Origin: Nitrospirillum pindoramense
Lineage (GTDB): Bacteria; Pseudomonadota; Alphaproteobacteria; Azospirillales; Azospirillaceae
Assembly: GCF_007827955.1 (NCBI RefSeq)
Contig: NZ_VITR01000009.1
Coordinates: 62,001 to 126,000, forward strand
DNA length: 64,000 bases
Reading direction: 5' to 3'
Shown here one piece after another: positions 18,469 to 27,921 of the stretch (its first letter is position 1; every line of letters starts with the position of its first letter). The notes beneath the pieces were generated by a model that searched no databases, had not been told where the DNA came from, and saw only the letters and a program-made list of their open reading frames with translations. The translations under genes were made by a program, and so were the position numbers.

Positions 18469-19221
18469 CTACCGCCCCGGCCGCGCTTGCTTCGCCCGCT
18501 GCTCGGCGATGTACTGCAGCTCATTCTTGGCGTAACCGTCCTGTGGATTCTTCTCCAGACACTTCTTATAGATGGCTTCCGCCTCATCGAGCTTGCCTGT
18601 CTCTGAATCGATGTAGGCGATGCCATGGTTGGCCTTGGCCTCCATATCCGCTTCAAGCCCCGGTCGTGCGAAGCCGCTGGCAAAGCCCGCAGCCTCTTGA
18701 TACAGCTCCATCGCCTGCGGCCATTCCTTGCGCAGCTTATGGATGTTCGCCCGTTCCATCATGATTTGCGGATTGAACGGGGCCATGGCCTGGGCCTGCT
18801 GCAGCACCGCCTCCCCTCCGGCGAGATCGCCCACTTCCACCAGCGCGTAGCCTTTGAAATACAGGGCATAGGCCCAGGTGTCGTCCAGCGCCACCGCATG
18901 CTTGCCGTCCTTGGCCGCCATCGCCATGTAGGCCAGCGCCTCCGCCGGATTGGCGATCGAATAGACCTGCACCTTGCCGTGCTTATAGGCGGCCTCGTAA
19001 GCGGCGATGATCTTGTCGAAGTCATTGTCGATGGCTTGGCGCGGCTGACCGGACTTCAGCAGTTGCAGGCCCTCGCGGATCAGGTGCCTCATCTCCTCCT
19101 GATCGACCTTGTCCGCAGGCGCCGGCTGCCCGGCCGTCCCCTCTCGTTCCTGAGCTTTAACCAGCCCCGTTCCGGCAAAGAGACAAGACAACACCAGAAC
19201 GGCGAACACCCCAGCGCGCAT
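18469..19221 (-). CDS. Secreted TPR protein, first of a paralogous pair
   Basis: A 250-residue exported TPR protein. The signal peptide is MRAGVFAVLVLSCLFAGTG then LVKAQ, with cleavage after AQ likely. The mature part has DNDFDKIIAAYEAAY near residue 65, mirroring GYFNKIIAAYQARY in the next gene, and TPR units such as GDLAGGEAVLQQAQAMAPFN and GKLDEAEAIYKKCLEKNPQD. ATG 19221 was preferred because GGGGGAA lies close upstream; in-frame ATGs at 19233, 19239 and 19269 are alternatives. Similar order and motifs with its neighbour indicate tandem duplication. No enzymatic motif is present. Confidence 0.8.
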   Translation of the reverse strand: MRAGVFAVLVLSCLFAGTGLVKAQEREGTAGQPAPADKVDQEEMRHLIREGLQLLKSGQPRQAIDNDFDKIIAAYEAAYKHGKVQVYSIANPAEALAYMAMAAKDGKHAVALDDTWAYALYFKGYALVEVGDLAGGEAVLQQAQAMAPFNPQIMMERANIHKLRKEWPQAMELYQEAAGFASGFARPGLEADMEAKANHGIAYIDSETGKLDEAEAIYKKCLEKNPQDGYAKNELQYIAEQRAKQARPGR

Positions 19222-19320
19222 CGCTTCCCCCATCCCCATGCCGTGCGATCGTCGCACGTTCGCGATCATTCTATCAGGGCGGTAGCGGCGCGCCAGGGGT
19301 GCAACCCCCGTACTAAAATC

Positions 19321-21024
19321 CTATTTCCCGGCCTCATACACTTTCTTGCCATCCACCCAGGTGGACAGCGGCTTGATATCGGCGATCTGGCGCGGGGGCA
19401 CGGTCAGGGGATCGCCGCTGAGGATGACGAAATCGGCGCGCAGGCCCGGCTTCAGGGCGCCCACCTCGCCCTCCATGAAGCCGGCGTAGGCGGCGTCACG
19501 GGTGAAGCCGGCCAGCGCCTCCTCCCGCGTCAGATTCTGGTCGGGCAGCCAGCCGCCCGGGGGTTGGCCGGCCAGGTCCTGGCGGGTGACGGCGGCATAG
19601 AGGCCCAGCATGGGGTTCACCTTTTCCACCGGGAAGTCGGAGCCCAGGGCCAAGCGGGCGCCCGTCCGGCGCAGGCTCTGCCAGGCATAGGCGCCGGCCA
19701 AGCGGTCATGGCCCAGGCGCTTCTCCGCCCACGGCATGTCGGAGGTGGCGTGGGTGGGCTGCATGGAGGCGATGACGCCCAACTGGGCGAAGCGCGGGAT
19801 GTCATCCAGGGTCAGGATCTGGGCATGCTCCACCCGCCAGCGATGGTCGCTTTTGACGTCCGCGCCCAGCACCTTGGCGTAGGTGTCCAACACCAGGCGG
19901 TTGCCGCCGTCGCCGATGGCATGGGTCGCCACCTGCAGGTGGCAGCCCTTGGCCTTGGCCACGATGCGGGGATAGTCGGCGGGGTTGGTGACATAGATGC
20001 CGCTGTTGCCCGGATCGTCGCTATAGGGGCGCAGCAGCCTGGCCCCCCGGCTGCCCAGCGCGCCGTCGATGTATAGCTTCACCGCCCGCATGCGCACGCG
20101 GCCCGAGGGGTCGGTGTAGCCGCCGTTCTGGGTGCACAGCCAGGCCAGCGCCTCATGGTCGCCGTCAGCCATGGTGTAGAGGCGCACCGGCACCTCCCCC
20201 TTGGCGGCCATGTCCTGCAGCACGCGGAAGGATTGCAGGTCGATGCCCGGCTCATGCGTGCCGGTCAGGCCCAGCGACACCATCTCGGCGAAGGCCAGCG
20301 TATAGTTCTGGCGGATCTGGGCGTCGGTGCGCGGCGGCAGGGCCTCGGCCACCAGATCCATGGCGTTGTCGATCAGCACGCCGGTGGCCTTCTTGCCCTG
20401 GCGCACGATGCGGCCGCCTTGCGGCTGCCAGGTGCCGTCCAGGCTCTTGGCCTTGGGCCGCGCGGCCATGATCCGCAGGGCGGCGCTATTGACCCAGACG
20501 GCGTGGCCGTCGATGCGCTCCAGCCGCACCGGCCGATCGGGGAAGGCGGCGTCCAGGTCGGCGGCGGTGGGGAAGGCCTTATCCGGCCAACGGTTCTGGT
20601 CCCAGCCCCAGCCCTGCAGCCAGTCGCCGGGCGGTAGCTTAGCCGCCTGCGCCTTCAGGCGGGTGAGGATCTCCGCCTTGCTGGTGCTGCCCGACAGGTC
20701 GGCGGTCAGCAGCGCCGCCCCCTCCTCCTGCACATGGCCGTGGGCGTCGATCAGGCCGGGCACCACGGGGGCGCCGCCGGCATCCACCGTGACGGCGCCG
20801 GGATAGCGCCGGGTCAGGTCCGCCGTCTCCCCCACCGCCAGCAGGATGCCGCTCTCATCCCAGGCCAGGGCGCTGGCCGTGGGATGGGCGGTGTCCTCGG
20901 TATGGATGAGCGCGTTGACCAGCAGCGTGGGCGCGGCCCCCGCCTGGGCCGCCATCTGGCCCGCCAGCAGCGCCAAACCGGATACCGCCACCGCGACCCG
21001 CCCCATTCGCATCATGATCCCCAT
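19321..21024 (-). CDS. Exported amidohydrolase, YtcJ-like
   Basis: A 567-residue metal-dependent hydrolase of the amidohydrolase superfamily, exported by an N-terminal signal peptide (VAVSGLALLAGQMAAQAGA). The metal-binding HxH motif is VPGLIDAHGHVQ; further ligands are in QVATHAIGDGGN and WRVEHAQIL, and the late Asp is in ALGSDFPVE, all typical of YtcJ-like proteins. The physiological substrate is unknown. Several Met codons (21024, 21015, 21012, 21006) begin the signal; I keep the first. It lies 57 bases after an exported alpha/beta hydrolase on the same strand, and the two may form an operon. Confidence 0.92.
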   Translation of the reverse strand: MGIMMRMGRVAVAVSGLALLAGQMAAQAGAAPTLLVNALIHTEDTAHPTASALAWDESGILLAVGETADLTRRYPGAVTVDAGGAPVVPGLIDAHGHVQEEGAALLTADLSGSTSKAEILTRLKAQAAKLPPGDWLQGWGWDQNRWPDKAFPTAADLDAAFPDRPVRLERIDGHAVWVNSAALRIMAARPKAKSLDGTWQPQGGRIVRQGKKATGVLIDNAMDLVAEALPPRTDAQIRQNYTLAFAEMVSLGLTGTHEPGIDLQSFRVLQDMAAKGEVPVRLYTMADGDHEALAWLCTQNGGYTDPSGRVRMRAVKLYIDGALGSRGARLLRPYSDDPGNSGIYVTNPADYPRIVAKAKGCHLQVATHAIGDGGNRLVLDTYAKVLGADVKSDHRWRVEHAQILTLDDIPRFAQLGVIASMQPTHATSDMPWAEKRLGHDRLAGAYAWQSLRRTGARLALGSDFPVEKVNPMLGLYAAVTRQDLAGQPPGGWLPDQNLTREEALAGFTRDAAYAGFMEGEVGALKPGLRADFVILSGDPLTVPPRQIADIKPLSTWVDGKKVYEAGK

Positions 21025-21080
21025 CCCCTTGGTTTCATTGCCGCCAAGGGTACAGGGGATTTCCGTGCGGTCAAATTCCC

Positions 21081-22037
21081 TTACAGGAACGGTTCCACCG
21101 CCGCCAGGAAGGCCTTGGGCGTCTCGATCATGGGGGCGTGGCCGCTGTCGGGGATGGTGACCAGTTTAGCACCAGGGATGCCGTCGGCGTAGAACTGGCC
21201 GTCCGCCGGGGGCAGCAGCTTGTCCTCGGCGCCCCAGACCACCAGGGTGGGGATGGTGATGTCCTTCAGCTTGCCGTCCACCGTCTCGTTCAGCAGCGCC
21301 GGATTGCTGTAGACGGAATGGATGGTCCAGGCGTCGCCCTTGGACAGGCTCCAGGCGAAACCGCGCTTCAGGGCGGCGGGACCGGTGGACCAGCGCGGAT
21401 CATGGAAGATGGCGCCCAGCAGCGCCTTCTGCCCGGCCAGCGAGGCGGCGGGCGGCGGGGCGTCGGCCCCTGCCGGCTTGGGGCCAAAGGTCTTGGCCAT
21501 GGTGTCATGCCGCCCGGCGGCGTCGCACAGCACCAGCCGCGACGGCCTGGGCAGGGCGAAGGCGGGATCGGCGGCGATGCCGTCCAGGGACTGGATGGTG
21601 TATTGCGCCGCAATCCAGCCGCCCAGGGATTCGCCCATCAGGGTGAAGTCCGTCACCTTCTTCTGACGCAGGAACTCGCCCAGGAAATCCACCCAGGTCT
21701 GGATGGCGTAGTCGATCATGGGCTTGTCCGACGCGCCGAAGCCCAGTTGGTCCAGCGCCAGGACGTGATGGGTCTTGGCCAGATCCGACATGACCTTGCC
21801 CCAGTCGCCCTGGGCGCTGCTGCCCAGGCCGTGGACCAGCACCAGCGTCGGGCCCTGCCCCGCCTCGTAATATTGGATCGAGGCGCCGAACAGCTGGATG
21901 GTCTGGGCCTCGGTCTTCGCCGCCCGTCCGGCGGCGACGGGTGGTGCAGCCGCGTGCCCGCTCCCCGGCGCCGTGATGGGCGCCATCGCCAAGGCGGCCG
22001 CCAACACCGCCGCCCGTATCATCGTCCCTGACCGCAT
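21081..22037 (-). CDS. Exported alpha/beta hydrolase
   Basis: A 318-residue serine hydrolase with a signal peptide (MIRAAVLAAALAMAPITA). The nucleophile elbow is LMGESLGGW, the oxyanion HG is in LVLVHGLGSSAQGDW, and the acid and His are in VWGAEDKLLPP and PDSGHAPMIE. ATG 22037 has GGGGAA 6 bases upstream; an in-frame ATG at 22148 would place the signal internally and overlap the divergent promoter region. It is divergent from an AraC-type regulator 120 bases away that may control it. Likely a periplasmic esterase or lipase-like enzyme; substrate unknown. Confidence 0.88.
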   Translation of the reverse strand: MRSGTMIRAAVLAAALAMAPITAPGSGHAAAPPVAAGRAAKTEAQTIQLFGASIQYYEAGQGPTLVLVHGLGSSAQGDWGKVMSDLAKTHHVLALDQLGFGASDKPMIDYAIQTWVDFLGEFLRQKKVTDFTLMGESLGGWIAAQYTIQSLDGIAADPAFALPRPSRLVLCDAAGRHDTMAKTFGPKPAGADAPPPAASLAGQKALLGAIFHDPRWSTGPAALKRGFAWSLSKGDAWTIHSVYSNPALLNETVDGKLKDITIPTLVVWGAEDKLLPPADGQFYADGIPGAKLVTIPDSGHAPMIETPKAFLAAVEPFL

Positions 22038-22157
22038 TGGGTTCCCCGCATCGTTGGCCGACCCATCGGGACCGGTAGGACGACAGGGTGCCTTCCTTCC
22101 CCCCAAAACAGCAAGACCGGTCAGGACGACGGCGTTGGCATTGGTCATAGTGAGGCC

Positions 22158-23027
22158 ATGAGCCCGCCCCGCCCCGACCGCCTCGCCGACCTGTTGCCCT
22201 GGATCGAGGAGAATTTGGACCAGCCGCTAACGCTGGACGGCATCGCTGCGCGCATGGCGCTGTCGCCCTATCACTTCTCCCGACTGTTCACCGCCCGCAT
22301 GGGACGCAGCGTCATGGCGTACGTCCGGGGGCGGCGGCTGGTCAAGGCGGCGCGCCGCCTGACCAGCGATCCGGAGGTGCGCCTGATCGACCTGGCGTTC
22401 GATTGCGGCTTCGACTCCCAGGAAGCGTTCACCCGCGCCTTCGGCCGCCTCTTCGGCGTGGCCCCCGGCCGCTTCCGCCAAGGCTACTCCGCCACCCCTT
22501 TTGAAGGACAATATCCCATGACCCTGCCCGAAACCGCCGAAGGCGACGTCGCGCAACTGCCTGATCTGGTCTCCCTGGAGGCCTTCACCGTCGCGGGGCC
22601 GTCGCGGCGCTTCGACGGCGCCACCAAGGCCACCATTCCGCAATTGTGGCCGGCGCTGATCGGCGCCCTGCCCTTCCCGGGCCAAGAACCCAGCTGGGCG
22701 ACCTACGGCGTGGTGTGGGCGGCGGACAGGTCGGAAGGCAGCTTCGATTACATGGCCGGCGTGCGCGTCGCCCCCGACGCCAAGCCCCCGGCGGGGTTCA
22801 CCACCCTGCGCATCCCCGCCGCCACCTACGCCGTGTTCCGCATCACGCTGAACGGCGGCCCCCTGCATCCCCAGGTCAAGACGGCCATGGCCCGCATCTG
22901 GGGCGAGTTGATCCCGGCGTCGGGCCTGCGGGTGGCGGACAGCCCGGACTTCGAGCTTTACGACAGTGAATTCGCGCCCACCCGCCCCGGCGCCATCATT
23001 GATTTTTATGTGCCGGTGGTTGTGTGA
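22158..23027 (+). CDS. AraC-type regulator with GyrI-like ligand domain
   Basis: A 289-residue transcription factor. Residues about 10-110 are the AraC DNA-binding domain, with two helix-turn-helix units (TLDGIAARMALSPYHFSRLF and IDLAFDCGFDSQEAFTRAFG). The C-terminal half is a GyrI-like/BacR effector-binding domain (GFTTLRIPAATYAVFRI, then ELIPASGLRV and ELYDSEF). This is the Rob/SoxS-like arrangement, with the DNA-binding domain first. It is divergent from the exported alpha/beta hydrolase, suggesting local control, though no operator was identified. The start codon ATG is at 22158. Confidence 0.93.
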   Translation: MSPPRPDRLADLLPWIEENLDQPLTLDGIAARMALSPYHFSRLFTARMGRSVMAYVRGRRLVKAARRLTSDPEVRLIDLAFDCGFDSQEAFTRAFGRLFGVAPGRFRQGYSATPFEGQYPMTLPETAEGDVAQLPDLVSLEAFTVAGPSRRFDGATKATIPQLWPALIGALPFPGQEPSWATYGVVWAADRSEGSFDYMAGVRVAPDAKPPAGFTTLRIPAATYAVFRITLNGGPLHPQVKTAMARIWGELIPASGLRVADSPDFELYDSEFAPTRPGAIIDFYVPVVV

Positions 23028-23043
23028 CGGATGGGCGTGGGGG

Positions 23044-23850
23044 TCAGTGCCCCTTCACCGGGCCGCCGTCCTTGCGCCGTCCGGTCAGGGCGGCGATCAC
23101 CCCGTGGAAGGTTCGCACCTCCTGCTCCGTCATGTGCGCCCGTTGCAGCAGGTTGCGGATGTTGCGCACCATGCTGGGGCGCTTTTCCTCACTGGTGTAG
23201 AAGCCGGTGGCGTCCAGCTCCGCCTCCAGGTGCTCGAACAGGTTGACCAGTTCCTCCTTGGTGGCGGGGCGGGAGTTGCCGGTGTACAGCTCGCGCTCCG
23301 GCCCCTCATAGCCCGCCTGGAACCATTCGTGCGCCACCAGCAGCACGCACTGCGCCAGGTTGAGGGAGGAGAAGCCCGGGTTCAGCGGGATGGTGATGAT
23401 GGTGTCGGCGAGCGCGATGTCGTCGTTAACCAAGCCGGTGCGTTCCGGCCCGAACAGGATGCCGACGCCGCGGCCGACCTGGGCATGCGCCCGGATTTCC
23501 GTCGCCGCCTCACGCGCCGTCAGCACGGTCTTGACCATATAGCGGGGGCGCGCCGTGGTGGCGTAGACCTTCTGCAGGTCGGCGATGGCGTCCTTGGTGG
23601 ACTCAAAGACGCGGGCCTGGTCCAGCACCAGGGTGGCGCCGGCCGAGGCCGACACCGCCTTCTCATTGGGCCAGCCGTCGCGCGGGTTCACCAGGCGCAG
23701 ATCGGTCAGGCCGTGGTTCAGCATGGCCCGCGCCACCGTGCCGATGTTCTCCCCCAACTGGGGCTCCACCAGGATGACGGCCGGGCCCGCGCCCTCCTCC
23801 GTCCCTTCGGCCTGGGATTTGGCGAGCATACGGCGGTCGGTTCCACTCAT
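23044..23850 (-). CDS. trmJ: tRNA (Cm32/Um32) methyltransferase TrmJ
   Basis: A 268-residue SPOUT-class methyltransferase that 2'-O-methylates position 32 of tRNAs using SAM. The knot motifs are visible: ENIGTVARAMLNHGLTDLRL, GRGVGILFGPERTGLVND and IPLNPGFSSLNLAQCVLL. The length and the C-terminal dimer extension match TrmJ rather than TrmL. It begins 33 bases after the citramalate synthase stop on the same strand, so they may be cotranscribed. Its stop is 16 bases from the convergent AraC-type gene. Confidence 0.93.
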   Translation of the reverse strand: MSGTDRRMLAKSQAEGTEEGAGPAVILVEPQLGENIGTVARAMLNHGLTDLRLVNPRDGWPNEKAVSASAGATLVLDQARVFESTKDAIADLQKVYATTARPRYMVKTVLTAREAATEIRAHAQVGRGVGILFGPERTGLVNDDIALADTIITIPLNPGFSSLNLAQCVLLVAHEWFQAGYEGPERELYTGNSRPATKEELVNLFEHLEAELDATGFYTSEEKRPSMVRNIRNLLQRAHMTEQEVRTFHGVIAALTGRRKDGGPVKGH

Positions 23851-23883
23851 GGCTTGGGGGGTCCTGAAACTGGCTTTCGTCCC

Positions 23884-25506
23884 TCAGGCGGCGGGAACGG
23901 TGGCCCCCGCGCGGTAGAGACAATAGGTGATGCTGTCGAACAGCGCGTTGAACGAGGCGTCGATGACGTTGGCCGATACCCCGACGGTAACCCAAGGGGC
24001 GCCGTCCGGCATCCGCGTTTCGATCATGACGCGGGTCACCGCCTTGGTGCCATCCTGGGGGGTCAGGATGCGGACCTTGTAGTCGACCAGGCGCATGCCG
24101 TCCAGATGCGGATAGGCGGGGATCAGGGCCTTGCGCAGCGCGGTGTCCAGGGCGTTCACCGGGCCGTTGCCCTCCGCCACCGTCATCAGGGCGTCGGCCA
24201 CGCCCGGCACCTCCAGCTTGGCGGTCGCCTCCGACAGGGTGACCAGGTCGCCCTTGGCGTTCCACCGCCGCTCATCCAGCACGCGGAAGGAGATGAGGCG
24301 GAAATAGTCCGGCAGGGTGCCCAGCGTGCGGCGGGCCAGCAATTCGAAGCTGGCTTCGGCCCCATCATAGGCGTAGCCCTCGAACTCCCGCCGCTTCACC
24401 GCCTCCACCAGCGCGCCGACGCGCGGGTCGTTGGGCTCTATGGCGATGCCCACCTCGCGCAGGCGGGCCAGGACGTTGGAGCGGCCGGCCTGGTCCGACA
24501 CCACGACGTGGCGGCGGTTGCCCACGCTCTCCGGCGGCACATGCTCATAACTGGTGGGGTCCTTCTCCACCGCCGAGACGTGCAGGCCGCCCTTATGGGC
24601 GAAGGCGCTTTCGCCGACATAGGCGGCGTGGCGGTTGGGGGCGCGGTTCAGCCGGTCGTCCAGCAGGCGGCTGACATGGACCAGGCGGCGCATCCCCTCC
24701 TCATCCACGCCGGTGTCATATCCCATCTTCAGGGCCAGCGTGGGGATGAGGGAAATGAGGTTGGCGTTGCCGCAGCGCTCCCCCAGGCCGTTCAGCGTGC
24801 CCTGGATCATGCGGGCGCCGGCGCGCACCGCCGCCAGGCTGTTGGCCACGGCGTTCTCGGTGTCGTTATGGCAATGGATGCCCAGCCGGTCGCCCGGGAT
24901 GATGCGGGCCACGGCCGCCACGATGGCCTCCACCTCATGCGGCAGGCTGCCGCCGTTGGTGTCGCACAGCACGATCCAGCGCGCCCCGCCCTCATAGGCG
25001 GCCCGCACGCAGGCCAGGGCATAATCGGGGTTGGCCTTGTAGCCGTCGAAGAAATGCTCCGCATCGAACAGCGGCTCGCGCCCGCGCGCGGCGGTTTCCG
25101 CCACGCTGTCGCGGATCAGGTCCAAATTCTCGCCACGCGGAATGTTCAGCGCCACATCGACATGGAAGTCCCAGGTCTTGCCCACCAGGCAGACGCCGGC
25201 GCCCGGCACCCGGTCGGTGGCGTTGAACAGGGCGTTCAGCCCCGGATCGTTGCCGGCGCTGCGGCCCGGCCGGCGCGTCATGCCGAAGGCCGTCAGCCGC
25301 GCCCGCTTGAGCACCGGCGGGTCGGCGAAGAAGGCGTCGTCCGTTGGGTTGGCCCCCGGCCAGCCGCCCTCGATATAGTCGATGCCCAGCGCGTCCAGCT
25401 CGCGCGCGATGGCGGCCTTGTCGGCCGCGGTGAAGTCCACGCCCTGGGTCTGCGCGCCATCGCGCAGGGTGGTGTCGTACAGGTGGATGCGGGGGCGGTC
25501 AGTCAT
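23884..25506 (-). CDS. cimA: (R)-citramalate synthase
   Basis: A 540-residue enzyme condensing pyruvate and acetyl-CoA to (R)-citramalate, the first step of the pyruvate route to isoleucine. The catalytic N-terminal barrel shows YDTTLRDGAQTQGVDF and the metal-binding HCHNDTENAVANS; the C-terminal third is the LeuA-type allosteric dimer domain (LVDYKVRIL, VSANVIDASFNALFDS). It belongs to the CimA-like clade of the LeuA family rather than to LeuA itself. ATG 25506 gives the canonical N-terminus; a longer frame to 25746 covers AT-rich non-coding DNA. Isoleucine feedback is expected for the family. Confidence 0.93.
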   Translation of the reverse strand: MTDRPRIHLYDTTLRDGAQTQGVDFTAADKAAIARELDALGIDYIEGGWPGANPTDDAFFADPPVLKRARLTAFGMTRRPGRSAGNDPGLNALFNATDRVPGAGVCLVGKTWDFHVDVALNIPRGENLDLIRDSVAETAARGREPLFDAEHFFDGYKANPDYALACVRAAYEGGARWIVLCDTNGGSLPHEVEAIVAAVARIIPGDRLGIHCHNDTENAVANSLAAVRAGARMIQGTLNGLGERCGNANLISLIPTLALKMGYDTGVDEEGMRRLVHVSRLLDDRLNRAPNRHAAYVGESAFAHKGGLHVSAVEKDPTSYEHVPPESVGNRRHVVVSDQAGRSNVLARLREVGIAIEPNDPRVGALVEAVKRREFEGYAYDGAEASFELLARRTLGTLPDYFRLISFRVLDERRWNAKGDLVTLSEATAKLEVPGVADALMTVAEGNGPVNALDTALRKALIPAYPHLDGMRLVDYKVRILTPQDGTKAVTRVMIETRMPDGAPWVTVGVSANVIDASFNALFDSITYCLYRAGATVPAA

Positions 25507-25758
25507 AATGAGGATCGCGGCAAGGCCAATAAACGAAACGGAGTTGCGACAATGGACGAAGCCACGCAACGAAGCAACCTTTCCCGCTACCAACCGCGCA
25601 CATGGCGGCCCTGAGCCCGAACATACCGACGCCCGGCATCCGTCCATACAGAAAGATATATTGTATAATATTTTAAGTTGAATTATTAAATTCACTTGAA
25701 AAATTCCCCCTTGCCCGCGCCCCTCCCAACCACCGTTCGGACACATCAGCCCCAGGAC

Positions 25759-27480
25759 ATGGCCCGCCGGGAACGCCGCAAGAATAGTCGTCAGTCAATG
25801 GAACAGCGGAAAACACGAATGGGCCTGACACCGAAACTGCTGCTGCCGGCGGTGGGCATTGCCGTCATCGCCGGATTCCTTGTCATCGCTGGCCAGATCG
25901 GCCTGCGGCGAACGGCAGCGATTTCCCAATCCCTTGAGGATGCCCAGGCGCTGATGGTGCAGGCGTCGGAGGTGCGCGCCCTCAGCCGCGCCATCCAGCG
26001 CGACGCCCTGAACACGATCCTGGAAGCGCCGGCGGCCAAGAAGGCCTTCGCCGACCGCGCCCTGAAACGGGTGCAGGAGATGCGCGGCCAGGTCGCCGCC
26101 TTGCAGCCCCGGCTGCCGGCCGATGGCGGCATGACGGCCTTCACCCGGGACCAGGAGGCGGTGATGCGGGCGGCGACCGACGTCATCACCGCCGCCCTGG
26201 CGGGCGACGACGCCACGGCCACGGCCCGCTTCCGCGACCAGGTCCGGCCGCGTGAGCGGGAGGCCTCGGCCCTCACCGACGGGTATATCGACGACCAGGG
26301 CAAGAAGATCGCGTCCCTGACCGCCGAGGCGGCCGAAACACGGGCCCAAACCGGGCGCCTCCTGGCCTGGACGGGGGCGCTGGGCGTCGCGGCCGGCCTG
26401 CTGGGCGCGGTCTTCCTGTCGCTGAGGCTGGTGGTGCGCCCCCTGGGCGGGCTGACCGGCACGACGCGCGCCATCATCGCCGGCGACCTGGATGTCACCG
26501 TCGCCGCCACCGGGCGCGGCGACGAACTGGGCGACCTGGCCCGCGCCCTGGCGGTGTTCCGCGACAACGCCGCCGCCATGAAACGGCTGGAGGCGGAACA
26601 AGTGGCCCTGCGCGCCCAGGCGGAGCGGGAGCGCAAGGCCGCCCAGGCGGCGGTGGCCGACACCTTCGAGGCCCAGGTGGCCGGCCTGATCACCGCCCTA
26701 GCCACCGCCGCGCGCGAGATGAAGGACACGGCGGAGTCCATGGCGGAGGCGGCGGGCATCACCCGCGACCGGTCCAGCGCCGTGGCCGGCACCGCCGTGC
26801 AGACCTCCGCCAATGTGCAGATGGTCGCCACCGCGTCGGAGGAGCTGGCCGCCACGGTGCAGGAGATCGCGCGCCAGGTGGAACGGTCCCGCCGCCAAGC
26901 CCAGGACGCCATCGCCGACTGCGCCACTTCCGCCCAGGTGGTGGGCCAATTGCAGGACAGCACCAGCCGCATCACCGAGGTGGTGGAGATCATCGCCGGC
27001 ATCGCGGCCCAGACCAACCTGCTGGCCCTGAACGCCACCATCGAGGCCGCGCGCGCCGGGGAGGCCGGCAAGGGCTTCGCCGTCGTGGCCGGCGAGGTCA
27101 AGGCCCTGGCCACCCAGACCGCCAAGGCGACCGAGGACGTAACCGCCCAGGTAAAGCGCATCCAGGACCTGGGCGACCGCACCGCCGGCGCGCTGGCCGG
27201 GCTGGAGGCCGCCATCACCGCCATGGCCGACATCGCCATGGCCATCGCCTCCGCCGTGGAGGAACAGACCGCCGCCACCCGGGAGGTCGCCCGCGGCATC
27301 AACGAGGCCGCCAGCGGCACCGAGGACATGTCGCGCGACATCACCCACGTCAGCACCGCCGCCGCCACCACCGGCACCGCCGCCACCCAGATCAGGGGCA
27401 CCTCCGGCAAACTGGCGGAGCATGCCGACGTGCTGACCGGCGCGGTGGAGCGGTTTCTGGGAACGGTGCGGGCGGCGTGA
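25759..27480 (+). CDS. Methyl-accepting chemotaxis protein
   Basis: A 573-residue transmembrane chemoreceptor. Order: short basic N-terminus, first membrane helix ([20 protein letters not shown]), a helical periplasmic sensor of about 170 residues, a second helix ([20 protein letters not shown]), a HAMP domain ([20 protein letters not shown]), and the cytoplasmic signalling coiled coil. The conserved hairpin tip appears as [20 protein letters not shown] followed by [16 protein letters not shown]. No Cache or PAS domain and no CheR-binding pentapeptide are visible. The start is uncertain: ATG 25759 (AGGA upstream), 25798 and 25819 are all in frame before the first helix. It faces the VHL-like gene convergently. 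Confidence 0.93.
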   Translation: MARRERRKNSRQSMEQRKTRMGLTPKLLLPAVGIAVIAGFLVIAGQIGLRRTAAISQSLEDAQALMVQASEVRALSRAIQRDALNTILEAPAAKKAFADRALKRVQEMRGQVAALQPRLPADGGMTAFTRDQEAVMRAATDVITAALAGDDATATARFRDQVRPREREASALTDGYIDDQGKKIASLTAEAAETRAQTGRLLAWTGALGVAAGLLGAVFLSLRLVVRPLGGLTGTTRAIIAGDLDVTVAATGRGDELGDLARALAVFRDNAAAMKRLEAEQVALRAQAERERKAAQAAVADTFEAQVAGLITALATAAREMKDTAESMAEAAGITRDRSSAVAGTAVQTSANVQMVATASEELAATVQEIARQVERSRRQAQDAIADCATSAQVVGQLQDSTSRITEVVEIIAGIAAQTNLLALNATIEAARAGEAGKGFAVVAGEVKALATQTAKATEDVTAQVKRIQDLGDRTAGALAGLEAAITAMADIAMAIASAVEEQTAATREVARGINEAASGTEDMSRDITHVSTAAATTGTAATQIRGTSGKLAEHADVLTGAVERFLGTVRAA

Positions 27481-27531
27481 AGGGGCATTGGGCCCCTACA
27501 CCACCCGCTCCTCCCGCGCCGCCCCAGGCGC

Positions 27532-27921
27532 CTACTCGACCTGGCAGCCCTGCTGCTCATAGGCGAAGTCGCCGTCCTGCAAGGAATTCTTCAGCTTGCA
27601 GGACGTGGTCTGCACCGGGCGAATGGGCCCCGGACAGACGGCGCCGTTGGGCGTGAACGCCTCCAGGTACCAGATGTGGCCGACGTAGGTGGCGAAGTCC
27701 GCCGACTGCTTTGGCTGCAGGGTCGTGTAGTGGGTGAGGACACCGTCGAATCCAGCCCACAGAACGTTGATCTGGCTGTTGGTGGTGTTCTGCAGGGTCA
27801 GGCCGGACTTGACCCGTGATTGCGGCGACGCTTCCTGTTGATTATCGCATTGCTGGGCGCCAGCATATGAGGCGAACAACAAAGTAAGAGCCAGGGCGCA
27901 GAAGAAAGCGAATTTACGCAT
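27532..27921 (-). CDS. Secreted protein with VHL beta-domain-like fold
   Basis: A 129-residue exported protein. The signal peptide is MRKFAFFCALALTLLFASYA with cleavage after AGA. The mature part contains VLWAGFDGVLTHYTTLQPKQ and, after a short gap, YVGHIWYLEAF. These follow the same order and spacing as the human VHL beta domain (VLWLNFDGEPQPYPTLPPG and RGHLWLF). Three Cys in the last 40 residues plus one near the mature N-terminus could form two disulfides. It lies alone, convergent with the chemoreceptor. Bacterial proteins with a VHL-like beta domain are known, but their roles are not well established. Function here is unknown; a periplasmic binding or scaffold role is a guess. Confidence 0.8.
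   Translation of the reverse strand: MRKFAFFCALALTLLFASYAGAQQCDNQQEASPQSRVKSGLTLQNTTNSQINVLWAGFDGVLTHYTTLQPKQSADFATYVGHIWYLEAFTPNGAVCPGPIRPVQTTSCKLKNSLQDGDFAYEQQGCQVE

Noticed and set aside
22966-25614. Long plus-strand open frame across trmJ and cimA
   Set aside because: It runs opposite two clearly real genes and encodes low-complexity His/Gln/Gly-rich sequence.
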